From positions 744,001-808,000 of the forward strand of contig CAWBDS010000003.1 in the NCBI GenBank assembly GCA_963787645.1: a stretch of DNA of 64,000 nucleotides, given 5' to 3'. The stretch comes from Palsa-504 sp963787645 (GTDB lineage Bacteria; Actinomycetota; Actinomycetes; Streptosporangiales; Streptosporangiaceae). Positions 1-7,935 of the stretch are shown in pieces. The notes under the pieces are model-generated. The model was not told the origin of the DNA and ran no database searches. It was given only the letters and a program-made list of their open reading frames with translations. A program made the position numbers and the translations under genes. Numbering within the stretch: position 1 is the first letter of the stretch; every line of letters starts with the position of its first letter.

Positions 1-138
1 GCTGCCGGGTCGGCGGCCTGGATGACCACGCCGATCGCGCTGCCGGCGGCCCCTAACGGCGTTCACCCGGGAATACGGCCCGTTTGCTAACGGGGGGACC
101 GGGTAGCAGCCGCGCGCCTGCACTCGGAGGGAACTGAG

Positions 139-810
139 ATGCCACGAGACCTGAGCAGAGGAGTTGCGCACCGGAGCGCGGTGAGGAAGCGCGGCGTAGA
201 AGCGGCCAGCCGACGCTACCTGCTGTACGTCTTGCTGCCGGTGTGGTTCGTCCCCGGCTTCCTGGACTACCTGATGCACCGGCGCACTCACATCGAGGAC
301 ACCGCGGGCCCGCGAGAATCGCTCATACATTCGCTGATGATGACCGAAATCGGCATTCCCGCCTGGATAGCCCTGCTGTGCGAGGTCAGCCCGGGGATGC
401 TCGCCGCCATGGCCGCCGCGGCCGCCGTACACGACGCGACCGCTATCGTGGATGCGCGGACCGCGGTACGCGGCGGCAGGCGAGTGAGTCCGGCGGAGAT
501 GAACGTTCACAGATTCCTCGAAGCGCTGCCGTTCACCGCGCTCGGCGTGCTGTGCTGCCTGCACTGGGATAAGCTGCGCGAGCTACGCGGCCGGCCCAGC
601 AGCCGATGGTGGCGGATCGAGCTGAAACGCGAGCCGCTGCCCGTCCCTTACCTGGCCGGGATCGCCGCGGCCACCGTGGCTCTTATCGCCGTGCCCTACG
701 CCGAAGAACTGGCCCGGTGCCTGCTGGCCAGCCGTCGGCGGGCGCAATCACGTCACCAGGCGGACGGGCAGGCTGGGACCTGCGAGCTGGCGGGCAGTGG
801 GCCAGCGTGA
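139..810 (+). CDS. Integral membrane protein, family not recognised
   Basis: This 223-residue protein starts at an ATG with GGAGGG nine bases upstream. It has about four hydrophobic segments (residues ~27-46, 73-97, 126-143 and 168-190) and is probably in the cytoplasmic membrane. Histidines sit near membrane boundaries (His47, His51, His64, His98, His124), which could bind metal as in membrane di-iron enzymes, but I see no complete desaturase or hydroxylase histidine-box set. Its stop overlaps the next gene's GTG by four bases, so the two are probably translated together. The function is unknown. Confidence 0.7.
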   Translation: MPRDLSRGVAHRSAVRKRGVEAASRRYLLYVLLPVWFVPGFLDYLMHRRTHIEDTAGPRESLIHSLMMTEIGIPAWIALLCEVSPGMLAAMAAAAAVHDATAIVDARTAVRGGRRVSPAEMNVHRFLEALPFTALGVLCCLHWDKLRELRGRPSSRWWRIELKREPLPVPYLAGIAAATVALIAVPYAEELARCLLASRRRAQSRHQADGQAGTCELAGSGPA

Positions 811-1517
811 CTCAGATGCGATCCGGCAGTCGCGTGCGCGTTCCGGTGCTGCGCCAGGCGTGGCGGACGGTGAGTTTCGTGCACTGGCGCTATCCCGCCT
901 CGTCGCTGCAGTCCCTGCTGCCGTCCGGCCTGGTCGCCGAGGAATACGACGGCTCCGGGTGGCTGACGTTGACGCCGCTGCAGATGCGGGACGTGCGGCT
1001 GCCCGGCACGCCGGCGGTCCCGGGATGGTCGACGTTCGCCGAAACAAACCTGCGCACCTACGTCCGCGGTCCGGACGGCGAGCCCGGCCTTTGGTTTTTC
1101 TCCCTGGATGCGGCCAGTACCTGGATCACGATCGGGGCGCGGCTGTCGCTTGGCGCGCCGTACTTCCGCGCCGCGCTCGCCATCAAGGCCGGCGACGGCA
1201 TTCGCTACGCCGGAACCCGGAAGGGACGGACTCGGGCCGCCTACCGGCTGCATGTCCGGCCCGGTCCGGAGATCGACCCCGGCCCCCTGGACCTGTGGCT
1301 CACCCACCGGTGGCGCGCTTACACCCGCCACGCCGGCCGGCTGCTGCAGATTCCGGTCCGGCACGAGCCGTGGCCGTTGCAGAAAGCCACCGTGACCAGG
1401 CTCGACGAGTCACTCACCGCGGCGGCGGATCTGCCGCCGCCGGGCGGTGCCGCGCTGGCCCACTATTCGGCCGGCGTAGCGGGCGTCGCGTTCGGCGTGC
1501 CCCGCCTGGTTCGCTGA
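807..1517 (+). CDS. DUF2071 (YqjF-like) family protein
   Basis: The protein is about 236 residues and matches the actinobacterial DUF2071/YqjF pattern: an N-terminal FVHWRYPASSLQSLLPSGL, then WLTLTPLQMRDVRLPG, FAETNLRTYV and GLWFFSLDAAS, and a C-terminal HEPWPLQKA segment. The family is related to acetoacetate-decarboxylase-like folds but has no firm biochemical role. I choose the GTG start because it forms a GTGA overlap with the upstream membrane-protein gene; ATG at 816 is the alternative. It is probably cytosolic and co-transcribed with the upstream gene. Confidence 0.75.
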   Translation: MTQMRSGSRVRVPVLRQAWRTVSFVHWRYPASSLQSLLPSGLVAEEYDGSGWLTLTPLQMRDVRLPGTPAVPGWSTFAETNLRTYVRGPDGEPGLWFFSLDAASTWITIGARLSLGAPYFRAALAIKAGDGIRYAGTRKGRTRAAYRLHVRPGPEIDPGPLDLWLTHRWRAYTRHAGRLLQIPVRHEPWPLQKATVTRLDESLTAAADLPPPGGAALAHYSAGVAGVAFGVPRLVR

Positions 1518-1554
1518 TCAGGTTCTCCGAGCCCCGCGCCGCCATCAGGAACGA

Positions 1555-1914
1555 TCACCCCGCCCTGTCCCGTAGCTCGCGCTCGCCTTGGGGCTGCCCG
1601 CATATGGTAAGCACCTGGTCCGCGTCCAGCAAGGCCAGTACCCTGGCTACAGGCTGCTGCGGGTGCAGCAGGACCAGGCTGCCGCCCCGTTTCCGCAGGA
1701 TCTTGGCGGCCAGCACGAATTCCCGGATCGAGGCCGAATCGGCGTAGCACAATCTGGAAACGTCGATACTCAGCTCCCGTCTCTCCCCGTCCAGGCGCGC
1801 GGGAATCAGCGCGTCGATCAGCCTGGCAAGCCGCCCGACGTAGGTGACGTCGGCCTCGCCGGACAAGATAATCACCGGGCCGCAGGGGCCGACCGTGACC
1901 GAGGTCTGCAACAC
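1555..1914 (-). CDS. STAS-domain anti-sigma factor antagonist
   Basis: This 119-residue single-domain STAS protein has the usual layout: PVIILSGEADVTY, then LSIDVSRLCYADSASIREFVLAA and GGSLVLLHPQQPVARVL. The serine in ADSAS is at the position normally phosphorylated by an anti-sigma kinase, although this is DSAS rather than the canonical DSSG. The GTG start is chosen because GGGAGGTGG lies just upstream. The frame stays open upstream, so an N-terminally extended form cannot be excluded. It lies behind copy 1 of the repeated promoter/leader. It closely resembles the second half of the tandem STAS protein at 23770-24540. Confidence 0.85.
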   Translation of the reverse strand: MLQTSVTVGPCGPVIILSGEADVTYVGRLARLIDALIPARLDGERRELSIDVSRLCYADSASIREFVLAAKILRKRGGSLVLLHPQQPVARVLALLDADQVLTICGQPQGERELRDRAG

Positions 1915-2064
1915 GCCGGTTCCACCTCCCGCGCGAGACCATTTCGTGCCCGGGATGACCAGGCGGCCCTGCGCAGGGGAGCGAGGCAGGCGGCCCGGGG
2001 AATACCGGACCGGCTGTCTCGACAACCGTGAGGCGATATTACTATTTGTCAGCAAGGCCGTCCA
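1915..2064 (-). promoter_or_regulatory. Repeated promoter-leader element, copy 1 (STAS gene)
   Basis: On the minus strand a -35-like TGGACG (2064-2059) is followed after exactly 17 bases by TAATAT (2041-2036). Seven bases later comes the conserved block CGGTTGTCGAGACAGCCGGT (2028-2009). The 75-base tail contains CGCCT, which can pair (with one G-U) with the AGGTG of the ribosome-binding site. The same architecture recurs at 23.6, 27.2, 28.5 and 30.4 kb. The promoter and leader roles are inferred. Confidence 0.6.
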
Positions 2065-2177
2065 GCCCGCGCACGCCGGGCGGCCCCTGGCGGCCAGTAA
2101 TTTCCGCCACAGTCCATACCTTTCTCCCGCAGGGGTAGGCAAGGGCGTCACTGTCTGGACGGCGAAGGAGCACACAG

Positions 2178-3092
2178 TTGACGTCTGGGGAGGTCCGCCC
2201 GGGGAATCCTGTCACGGTGGTGATCGCCACGCGCAACCGCCGCGAGGAACTGCTGCGAACGCTCGCCAAGCTGACCGGGCTTCCCGAGCGCCCGCCGGTG
2301 ATCGTGGTCGACAACGGCTCGGCCGACGGCAGCGCCGAGGCGGTGACCCGGTGCTTTCCCGGCCTCGAGGTGGTGCGGTTGGCCCGCAACGCGGGCGCGG
2401 CCGGGCGTAACGCCGGAGTCCGCCGGGCCCGCACGCCGTACGTCGCGTTCAGCGACGACGACTCCTGGTGGCAGGCCGGGGCCCTGACGCTGGCGGCGGC
2501 GGCCTTCGACGCCGAACCCCGGCTCGGGCTGATCGCGGCCCGGACGCTGGTCGGCCCGGGCCGCGAGCCGGACCCGATCAACGCCGCTCTGGCCCGCTCG
2601 CCGCTGCGTGACGGCGGGACCGCCGAGGTGCTGGGCTTCCTGGCGTGCGCCAGCGTGGTACGAAAGACGGCGTTCCTCGATGTCGGCGGCTTCAGCGAGG
2701 TGCTGTTCTTCATCGGCGAAGAGCGCCTGCTGGCCTACGACCTGGCCGCCGCCGGGTGGGCACGCCGGTACCTTCCCGGGGCGGTCGCGGTTCACTACCC
2801 GTCCGCCCGGCGGCCGGATCCGGGCTGGCGGCGCCGGGCCGAGCTGCGCAGCGACGTGCTGACCGCCTGGCTGCGCCGTCCCCAGGCGGTGGTGCTGGCC
2901 GAGACGGTACGGCTGGCCAGGCAGGCCACCCGCGACCGGGACGCCCGGGGAGCGCTGGCGGATGCGGTGCGGCAGCTGCCGCGGGTGCTCGCGGGCCGCC
3001 GCCGCCTTCCACCTGCCGTCGAACGTAAGATCCGGGTCCTGGCTCAGGTAGAGGACTCAGGGACCGAGCCGGGTCCCGCGGACGGCGGCTAG
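2178..3092 (+). CDS. Family 2 glycosyltransferase
   Basis: This 304-residue GT-A fold glycosyltransferase opens with VTVVIATRNRREELLRTL. It has a nucleotide-sugar region (VIVVDNGSADGSAE), the family DDD metal motif in VAFSDDDSWW (~95-104), and a later acceptor-side GEERLLAYDLAAAGW. No transmembrane segment is obvious, so it is probably cytosolic or peripheral. The start is TTG with AAGGAG seven bases upstream. It points towards decayed glycosyltransferases on the opposite strand, so it may be the surviving member of a former cell-surface glycan locus. The donor sugar is unknown. Confidence 0.85.
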   Translation: MTSGEVRPGNPVTVVIATRNRREELLRTLAKLTGLPERPPVIVVDNGSADGSAEAVTRCFPGLEVVRLARNAGAAGRNAGVRRARTPYVAFSDDDSWWQAGALTLAAAAFDAEPRLGLIAARTLVGPGREPDPINAALARSPLRDGGTAEVLGFLACASVVRKTAFLDVGGFSEVLFFIGEERLLAYDLAAAGWARRYLPGAVAVHYPSARRPDPGWRRRAELRSDVLTAWLRRPQAVVLAETVRLARQATRDRDARGALADAVRQLPRVLAGRRRLPPAVERKIRVLAQVEDSGTEPGPADGG

Positions 3093-3609
3093 GACATCGC
3101 CGACCCCGATGGCGAGCAGCCGGGGTCGACCTGACCGGCATGCGCGTCCCCCGGCCGGGTTCCGGTGCCCTTCCACAGGGCCACGTGACGGCTGTCCCCC
3201 GCGGGCGCCCCCCACAGCACCGGGGACACCGGCCCGAACAGCGTGACCGACGGCGTGCCGTAGCCCGCGGCCAGGTGAGCCACCCCGGCGTTGTTGCTGA
3301 TCACCATCCTGGCCGCGCCGGCATGCACGACGACCGCCGCGGACCGGGGGCGGCCGGACCGTTGCCGTGCAGGTCGACGGCGACATCGGGGGGCGGCCCG
3401 GCCCACCGGACCGGTTGCAGCTCACCGGCCGGCAGCAGCGGGTCCACCGTCCCGGTCAGCGCCGCCAGGCAGGCCAGCGGTCCCGGCGCCGCCAGTACGA
3501 TCTGGTGTTCCCGGTAGGCGGCGCGCAGCGCCCGGTAGGCGGGCACGCCGACCAGGAAGTCCCCCAGGCCCAGGGCGCGGAGGATGAGCAGCCGCGGCTG
3601 GCCGGTCAC
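3057..3609 (-). pseudogene. Decayed family 9 glycosyltransferase
   Basis: The N-terminal part (RLLILRALGLGDFLVGVPAY ... VAVDLHGNG) is typical of GT9 heptosyltransferase-like proteins, and the C-terminal part has the family signature VISNNAGVAHLAAGYGTPSVTLFGPVSP. The roughly 150-200 residues normally between them are missing, and the two parts are in different frames. A further shift is needed to reach the usual ending (LLAIGVGDVLAAV). The GTG start overlaps the preceding remnant's stop, so an ancestral operon order survives. The last 36 bases overlap the GT2 gene end on the other strand. Confidence 0.8.
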
Positions 3610-4000
3610 CGGGCCAGCCCGGCGACGCCCATGCCGAATACGTGGAGCGGGGTGGTTTCGGCGAAGAACGGCAGCAGATCCGTGCCCGTGTAACGGCCGC
3701 GGCGCAGCGGCTCGTTCACCACTACCGCGGCCCGGGCAGATTCGCCGGTCCACAGCGGCCCGGGGTCGACGATGCCGTGCTCGATGACGGTGGCCGACGT
3801 CCGGCCGCTGCAGGATGACGGCGTTGATCTGCTCGTTGCGGAGCCGGGCGGCATGTACCTCCACGGCGGTCTGCGGCCAGTCCCAGGTGTGCGGGCCCGG
3901 CCCGGCCGTACGGCCCGCGGCCGGGCGTGACCGACAGCAGGCAGGTGTGCCGGCCCTGCACGAATGCCGTCGTCCGCGAACCGTGGACGTGTCAGATCAG
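3606..4000 (-). pseudogene. Decayed two-domain glycosyltransferase remnant
   Basis: Segments in different frames together resemble an actinobacterial glycosyltransferase: HVHGSRTTAFVQGRHTCLL, TWDWPQTAVEV, NEQINAVILQRPDV, then after a large deletion ATVIEHGIVDPGPLWTG and ETTPLHVFGMGVAGLAR. The apparent start region reads CTG ATC TGA, so both the start codon and an early codon are damaged. It sits between two GT9 remnants in the same orientation, so a three-gene glycosyltransferase operon has decayed as a unit. Confidence 0.7.
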
Positions 4001-4005
4001 CAGCC

Positions 4006-4581
4006 TCAACGAAGCTCCCTCGAGGTGACTGCGGCCGCGGTGAGCTGGTCCAGCGCGGCGCACGCCGCCTCGGCGCTGACCCCGGTCAGGCATGGGCGCC
4101 CCGGGATGGGACACTGCACGGCCCGGCTGTCGCGGCACGGCGCGCGCTGGTCACCGAGCAGCGCGACCGGCACTTCGTACGGTGCCCAGCAGGCGGCCGG
4201 AACGACGGACGCGAACAGCGACACGACGGGAGTCCGGACCGCGGCGGCCAGGTGGGCGACGCCGGTGTTGGCCACCATCACCGCGTCGGCCCCGGACACG
4301 ACCGCGGCTAGCTCGGCCAGGCTGGTCCGGCCGGCCAGGTCGATTACCTGGTCGCTGCGGTAACGTGCCGTCCCGGCTGCCGCCGCGGTCGCTCCGCGTT
4401 CGTCGTCGCCGCCGGTCAGCAGGACCCGCCGGCCCGGCTGGCTAGTTCGGCGACGGCCTCGGCCCACCGGCAGGGCGGCCAGCGGCGGCACGGCGGCGAG
4501 GTGGTGTTGCTGCCGCACCTGTGCGAGCGGCTGCTGGAGCAGGGCGTCCGGCACCTCTTGCAGCTCAGCACGCGGTGACAC
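4006..4581 (-). pseudogene. Second GT9 glycosyltransferase remnant (C-terminal part)
   Basis: The C-terminal nucleotide-sugar domain is legible: VLLTGGDDERG, VIDLAGRTSLAELAAVVSGAD and MVANTGVAHLAAAVRTPVVSLF. It ends with a cysteine-containing tail (CRDSRAVQCPIPGRPCL) often seen in actinobacterial GT9 proteins. The N-terminal acceptor domain is absent and the upstream part is scrambled between frames (AEAVAELASRAG is in another frame). I read it as a truncated, frameshifted pseudogene. Confidence 0.75.
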
Positions 4582-4612
4582 GGTAATTTCCCGAGTCGGC
4601 CTCGGTTATGCC

Positions 4613-4790
4613 GGGCCGCGGCGCTCGGCGTCCGGGCGAGCGCCGCGGCCAGGCTGACGAAACAGGGATGAAACGGTCCAAGCACGTCAGGGAAATGATG
4701 CGGGGCACGGCGCCGTCCGCCGGGACAACCAGGCGCAGCTCCCGCCGTCGGCCGCGGCCCGCTTGTGCTCCCTCAGACTGTCGTGCGGTT
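4613..4790 (-). pseudogene. STAS-domain gene fragment
   Basis: The minus strand encodes ELRLVVPADGAVPRIISLTC followed by LDRFIP, nearly identical to the C-terminal part of the intact STAS gene at 26738-27106 (ELRLVIPADGAVPRIVKLTC). A frameshift follows immediately, and another separates it from an upstream HKRA-like stretch. No start or N-terminal domain remains. Confidence 0.65.
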
Positions 4791-4843
4791 GGTGCCGACC
4801 CGCCCTACCCCCGGCCGGGGTCCGGACACCCCCGCAGCCGCCA

Positions 4844-5017
4844 CTAATCGGCGTGCTCGTCTTGCGGCGGGGTGTTCGGAGCGTTCTGGCTGGTCTTTTC
4901 CGCCTCGCTGTTCATGCCCAGCTTCTTCTCCACGGCCCGCTCGCCCTCCGAGACCTGCTGCGGGTGCTCCTTCGCTTCCTTCTCCGCTTGGTCCTTAAGC
5001 TTGTCGACTTCGCTCAT
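4844..5017 (-). CDS. Small acidic/basic hydrophilic protein (57 aa)
   Basis: This short gene begins MSEVDKLKDQAEKEAKEHPQ and continues through SEGERAVEKKLGMN to an acidic tail. It is almost entirely charged and helix-prone. An AAGGGA ribosome-binding site lies about seven bases before the ATG. It resembles CsbD-like or MT0933/Rv0909-type small actinobacterial proteins in composition and length, but I cannot assign it firmly. It stands between the glycosyltransferase graveyard and the DUF6098/holin pair. Confidence 0.6.
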   Translation of the reverse strand: MSEVDKLKDQAEKEAKEHPQQVSEGERAVEKKLGMNSEAEKTSQNAPNTPPQDEHAD

Positions 5018-5044
5018 TTTGTTCCCTTTCTCTGCATGCGGCGC

Positions 5045-5470
5045 TCAGCCGCGCGAGTCCTTACCGACCGCGAATCGTTCCTGGTAGTGCCGCCTGGCCT
5101 GGTTAAGCAGGTCGTCGCTGAGCGCGGCCAGCGGGCAGGGCTCGACGATCAGCGGCTCCTGATCGGGTCCCAGTCCGACCGTCCTTCCGGCCAGCACCCA
5201 TGCGTACCGGTCCGGCTTTCCGTGAGTGAGCTGGGCGTACTTGCACACCTGGCGGGCGAGCCATTCCGGGGCAGGCCGGCTCCACCAGGTCGGCGGCGTC
5301 AGCGGGACGACGGACAAGCCCGGCAGTTCCAGCCCGCTCTCGTAGTCACGGCTGGCCTGCTGCGCATCTGCCTCGGGTCCTCGCGAGTAGCGCAGGTAGG
5401 TCTTCCGGCCGTCGCGCACCATCTCCGCCAGTTCAGCCAGCTGGCGGAGAACGGGCAGCCGCCCGGCTAT
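5045..5470 (-). CDS. DUF6098-family protein
   Basis: The ~140-residue product has features of the actinobacterial DUF6098 family: LPVLRQLAELAEMVRDGRKT, YLRYSRGPEAD, SVVPLTPPTWWSRPAPEWLA, CKYAQLTHGKPDRYAWVL and a C-terminal LLNQARRHYQERF. No function is established. The start is unclear: no ATG, GTG or TTG lies at the natural N-terminus, and the coding region begins about where the upstream holin-like gene stops (reading CAG CCA TAG). It may depend on coupled translation from an unusual codon, or the start may have been lost. Confidence 0.65.
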   Translation of the reverse strand: MAGRLPVLRQLAELAEMVRDGRKTYLRYSRGPEADAQQASRDYESGLELPGLSVVPLTPPTWWSRPAPEWLARQVCKYAQLTHGKPDRYAWVLAGRTVGLGPDQEPLIVEPCPLAALSDDLLNQARRHYQERFAVGKDSRG

Positions 5471-5883
5471 GGCTGCTGCTCCCGTCGTGTCCTGCTGTCC
5501 GCTTCCGCCACGGCTCCGGCCGTCTGCCGGGCTGTCTCGGTCGGCAGCGGCAGCGGGGCCTTCCGCAGCCGGGCGTAGCCGAGCGCACCGGCTGCGGACG
5601 CCGCGGCCCCGTACCCCCCGGCTGCGGCGAGCGCCGCGGCGGCCGGGGAAAGCCGCTTCTCCAGCAACCGGAGGCTCAGCCGGTACGCCGAAGCGGTCGC
5701 GAACAAACCCAGAAGGCCGGCCGCCGCGAGAAGGCCGACCGCCGGGCCGCCCTGCCTGATCTTGCCCCATGTCTCGCGCAGCGCGGCGCGGGCCTCGCGC
5801 CGGGCCAGGGTGGCGGTGTGGTCGGATAGATCATGCAGCGCCTCAGCGATACCCTCCTGCGGCGCCTGAGGATTCTCAGTCAC
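5467..5883 (-). CDS. Putative actinobacterial Holin-X / phage holin family membrane protein
   Basis: The ~138-residue product has an N-terminal amphipathic helix (ALHDLSDHTATLARREARAALRE) typical of Holin-X (holin superfamily III). Two hydrophobic segments follow (AVGLLAAAGLLGLFATASAY and AAAALAAAGGYGAAASAAGALGY), then a charged tail. These chromosomal proteins are small membrane proteins of unclear role and are not evidence of a prophage. The GTG start (VTENPQAP) is chosen by family pattern. It shares a four-base junction with the DUF6098 gene. Confidence 0.7.
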   Translation of the reverse strand: MTENPQAPQEGIAEALHDLSDHTATLARREARAALRETWGKIRQGGPAVGLLAAAGLLGLFATASAYRLSLRLLEKRLSPAAAALAAAGGYGAAASAAGALGYARLRKAPLPLPTETARQTAGAVAEADSRTRREQQP

Positions 5884-5929
5884 GAGGGCGCGGTTACCCG
5901 CCCCCGCCCCTCCTACACATATCTGCGGT

Positions 5930-6168
5930 GTGTGGTTTGCACCATGCTCCCGCGGGACGTGGTCCTCGCCGTTCGCGAGCTCGCGGCCAACGCGGTTCAA
6001 TTTGTCGGGCTTGAGTTTCGTGGACTGCTGCGGGGCCTCGGCGCTGGCGGCGTCCGTCCGCGCGGTGCCCCGTGACTGTCCGGTGATCGTGCGCTCGATC
6101 CATCCGAGAGTGCGTCGGCTGCTGGACGTGCTGGGGCTGGATCTGGAGTCCCGCGGCGGCCAGAAGTG
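5930..6168 (+). pseudogene. STAS-domain remnant
   Basis: The plus strand encodes NLSGLSFVDCCGASALAASV and CPVIVRSIHPRVRRLLDVLG, which matches the C-terminal half of a STAS domain of the type found with MEDS domains. The preceding sequence (DVVLAVRELAANAV) is in another frame and no clean start exists, so this is a broken fragment. The phosphoacceptor position reads CCGAS. Confidence 0.55.
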
Positions 6169-6289
6169 GGCCCCGGGTCGGCTTCACCGCGTCGGCCACC
6201 GGGTCCTCACCCTCAGGCGGAGGACCCGTTCAGCAGCACCGCCGCGTTGAGGCCACCGACGCGCCCTCGAAGTCGCATGCCCCGCTGAA

Positions 6290-6839
6290 TCAGTCCTTGG
6301 CCAGCTCATGGCCGACGACAGCCGCCTCGTGCCTCGCCCGCCTTGGCCCGGGTCAGCCGTCCCGCCCCTAGGGGCAGCGAGACCGCTAGGTCCGGTTCGG
6401 CGTCCCGGCCCAGCACGATCTCCATGGAGCCGCCGCCGATGTCGATGATCAGCAGCCGGCCTGCCGACCAGCCGTACACTGGTGCGCGGCGAGGTAGGTC
6501 AGCCGGGCCTCGTCATGGCCGGTCAGGAACTGGGGCCTGACCCCGGCCTCGGCCTCCACCCGGTCCAGGATCTGATCCCGGTTCGCGGCGTCGCGCACGG
6601 CTGAGGTGGTGAACACGTACAGTTGCTGGACGCCGAGCCGCGCGGCCGCGTTCATGGCGCGGTCCACGGCCATCACGATCCGGTCGGCCCCGCATCGTCG
6701 ATGGACCGTCCGGGGTGAACGCCTCGCCCAGCATGGTCGGCTCCTTGACCGCGTGGGTGGGCAGCGGCGGCGCCCCGGGCCGCACCTCGACGACCCGTAG
6801 CTGGGCTGAATTCGAGCCGATATCCAACACTCCGAGCAT
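6290..6839 (-). pseudogene. ppx: Exopolyphosphatase (Ppx/GppA) pseudogene
   Basis: The start is recognisable: MLGVLDIGSNSAQLRVVEVR carries the Ppx/GppA phosphate-1 motif. A double frameshift near 6695-6720 separates it from DRIVMAVDRAMNAAARLGVQ and YVFTTSAVRDAANRDQILDR, and then LIIDIGGGSMEIVLGRDAE (phosphate-2 loop) appears in yet another phase. The gene stops after about 180 residues, where the family has about 300. The remaining catalytic sites and the C-terminal half are gone, so the polyphosphatase is not functional here. Confidence 0.85.
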
Positions 6840-7047
6840 CGCCGCCAGTTACCCGCCGCCGGGCAGACCATGCAGCCGAGTCGTCCGCAGCGCAGACGTT
6901 ATTCCGGTCCGCCGGCGGAGCCATCGCGCCGGGTTCCGGCTGCGGGCATAATATATCGTGTTACGAGGGTTGTTTTCCGCGCTCGCGGGTAACAGGGATC
7001 GGCGCGCTACGTCAAGCGCATCGGCCGATGCCGCACAAAGGATAGAA

Positions 7048-7935
7048 GTGGCCAGCAGGCAGCAGGTTCGCGAGCTTCTTGACAGCGGGCTCGACTTCAC
7101 CGAGGCCGGTAAAAGGCTCGGCATACCACCTGGTCAGGTGTACCTGATCGCGACCGGGATGGCTGCCGACGGAGCAGACGCGCCGCCGGAGGAAGCCAGC
7201 CAGCCCGCAGCGCTGGCCGCCAGCCAGCACCTGGCCAGCCCGCCGTATGGCAACCCGACCTCCAGCCAGCCGGTCCTCGAATGGATGGCCGGCCGGGTGG
7301 CCGCAGACCGGCCGATGCGGGAGGCGGCGGCACAGCGCACGGCCGAGCCGGAACCGCCGCCGGCCGAAGACCCCGGGAACCCGGAGGCTGACCAGTTCAG
7401 CCGCGACCTGACCATGGTGCTGACCCGCCAGCACAATCAGGCCCGGGCCCTGCTCCAGCAGTTGCAGGCGCTGCCCAGCCACAAGACCGGCGGGACAGCG
7501 GAGGACCTGGCCGCCCGCAAGTCCATCGTCGATATGATCACGGTCCGGCTGACCCGGCACGAGACGGCCGAACAGCAATACCTGTGGCCGACGGTGCGCA
7601 AGGCACTCGACGACGGGGACGTCCTCGCGGACGAGGCACTGGGCCAGGAGAAGGAAGGCACGGACACCCTGGCCCGGCTCGGCCAGCTCGAGCCGGACAG
7701 CGACGAGTTCGACGAGGGCGTCGAACAGCTCGTCGCTCAGCTGCGCAAGCATGTCGCCTACGAAGGGCAGGTCTTCGCGCGATTGCGGGAAGCCGTGCCG
7801 GACAGCGAGCGCGAACGCCTGGGCCGCAAGATCGAGACAACGGCCGGCAAAGGCCCGACCCGGCCGCACCGGAGGGCGCCCACGAAGCCCGCGGCCAGCA
7901 ACCGTCCAGCCGATCGCCAAGGCAAGGCATCATGA
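7048..7935 (+). CDS. HTH-hemerythrin domain protein
   Basis: The ~295-residue product combines an N-terminal helix-turn-helix-like stretch (QQVRELLDSGLDFTEAGKRL followed by GIPPGQVYLI) with a C-terminal hemerythrin-type four-helix bundle. The bundle's iron-ligand histidines and acids are in LTRQHNQARALLQQL, RLTRHETAEQQYLWP and LRKHVAYEGQVFARL. Such bundles bind a di-iron centre and sense or bind O2 or NO. GTG at 7048 has AAAGGA before it; GTG at 6958 is the alternative. The stop overlaps the formate dehydrogenase ATG (ATGA), so it heads the FDH operon and may protect or sense for this oxygen-labile enzyme. Confidence 0.85.
   Translation: MASRQQVRELLDSGLDFTEAGKRLGIPPGQVYLIATGMAADGADAPPEEASQPAALAASQHLASPPYGNPTSSQPVLEWMAGRVAADRPMREAAAQRTAEPEPPPAEDPGNPEADQFSRDLTMVLTRQHNQARALLQQLQALPSHKTGGTAEDLAARKSIVDMITVRLTRHETAEQQYLWPTVRKALDDGDVLADEALGQEKEGTDTLARLGQLEPDSDEFDEGVEQLVAQLRKHVAYEGQVFARLREAVPDSERERLGRKIETTAGKGPTRPHRRAPTKPAASNRPADRQGKAS

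Noticed and set aside
1..138. Possible gene end at the left edge
   Set aside because: No open frame with a convincing motif enters from the left; only the ribosome-binding site of the next gene is supportable.
5467..5883. Prophage signal from the holin-like gene
   Set aside because: No other phage genes occur nearby, and Holin-X proteins are common chromosomal genes in actinomycetes.
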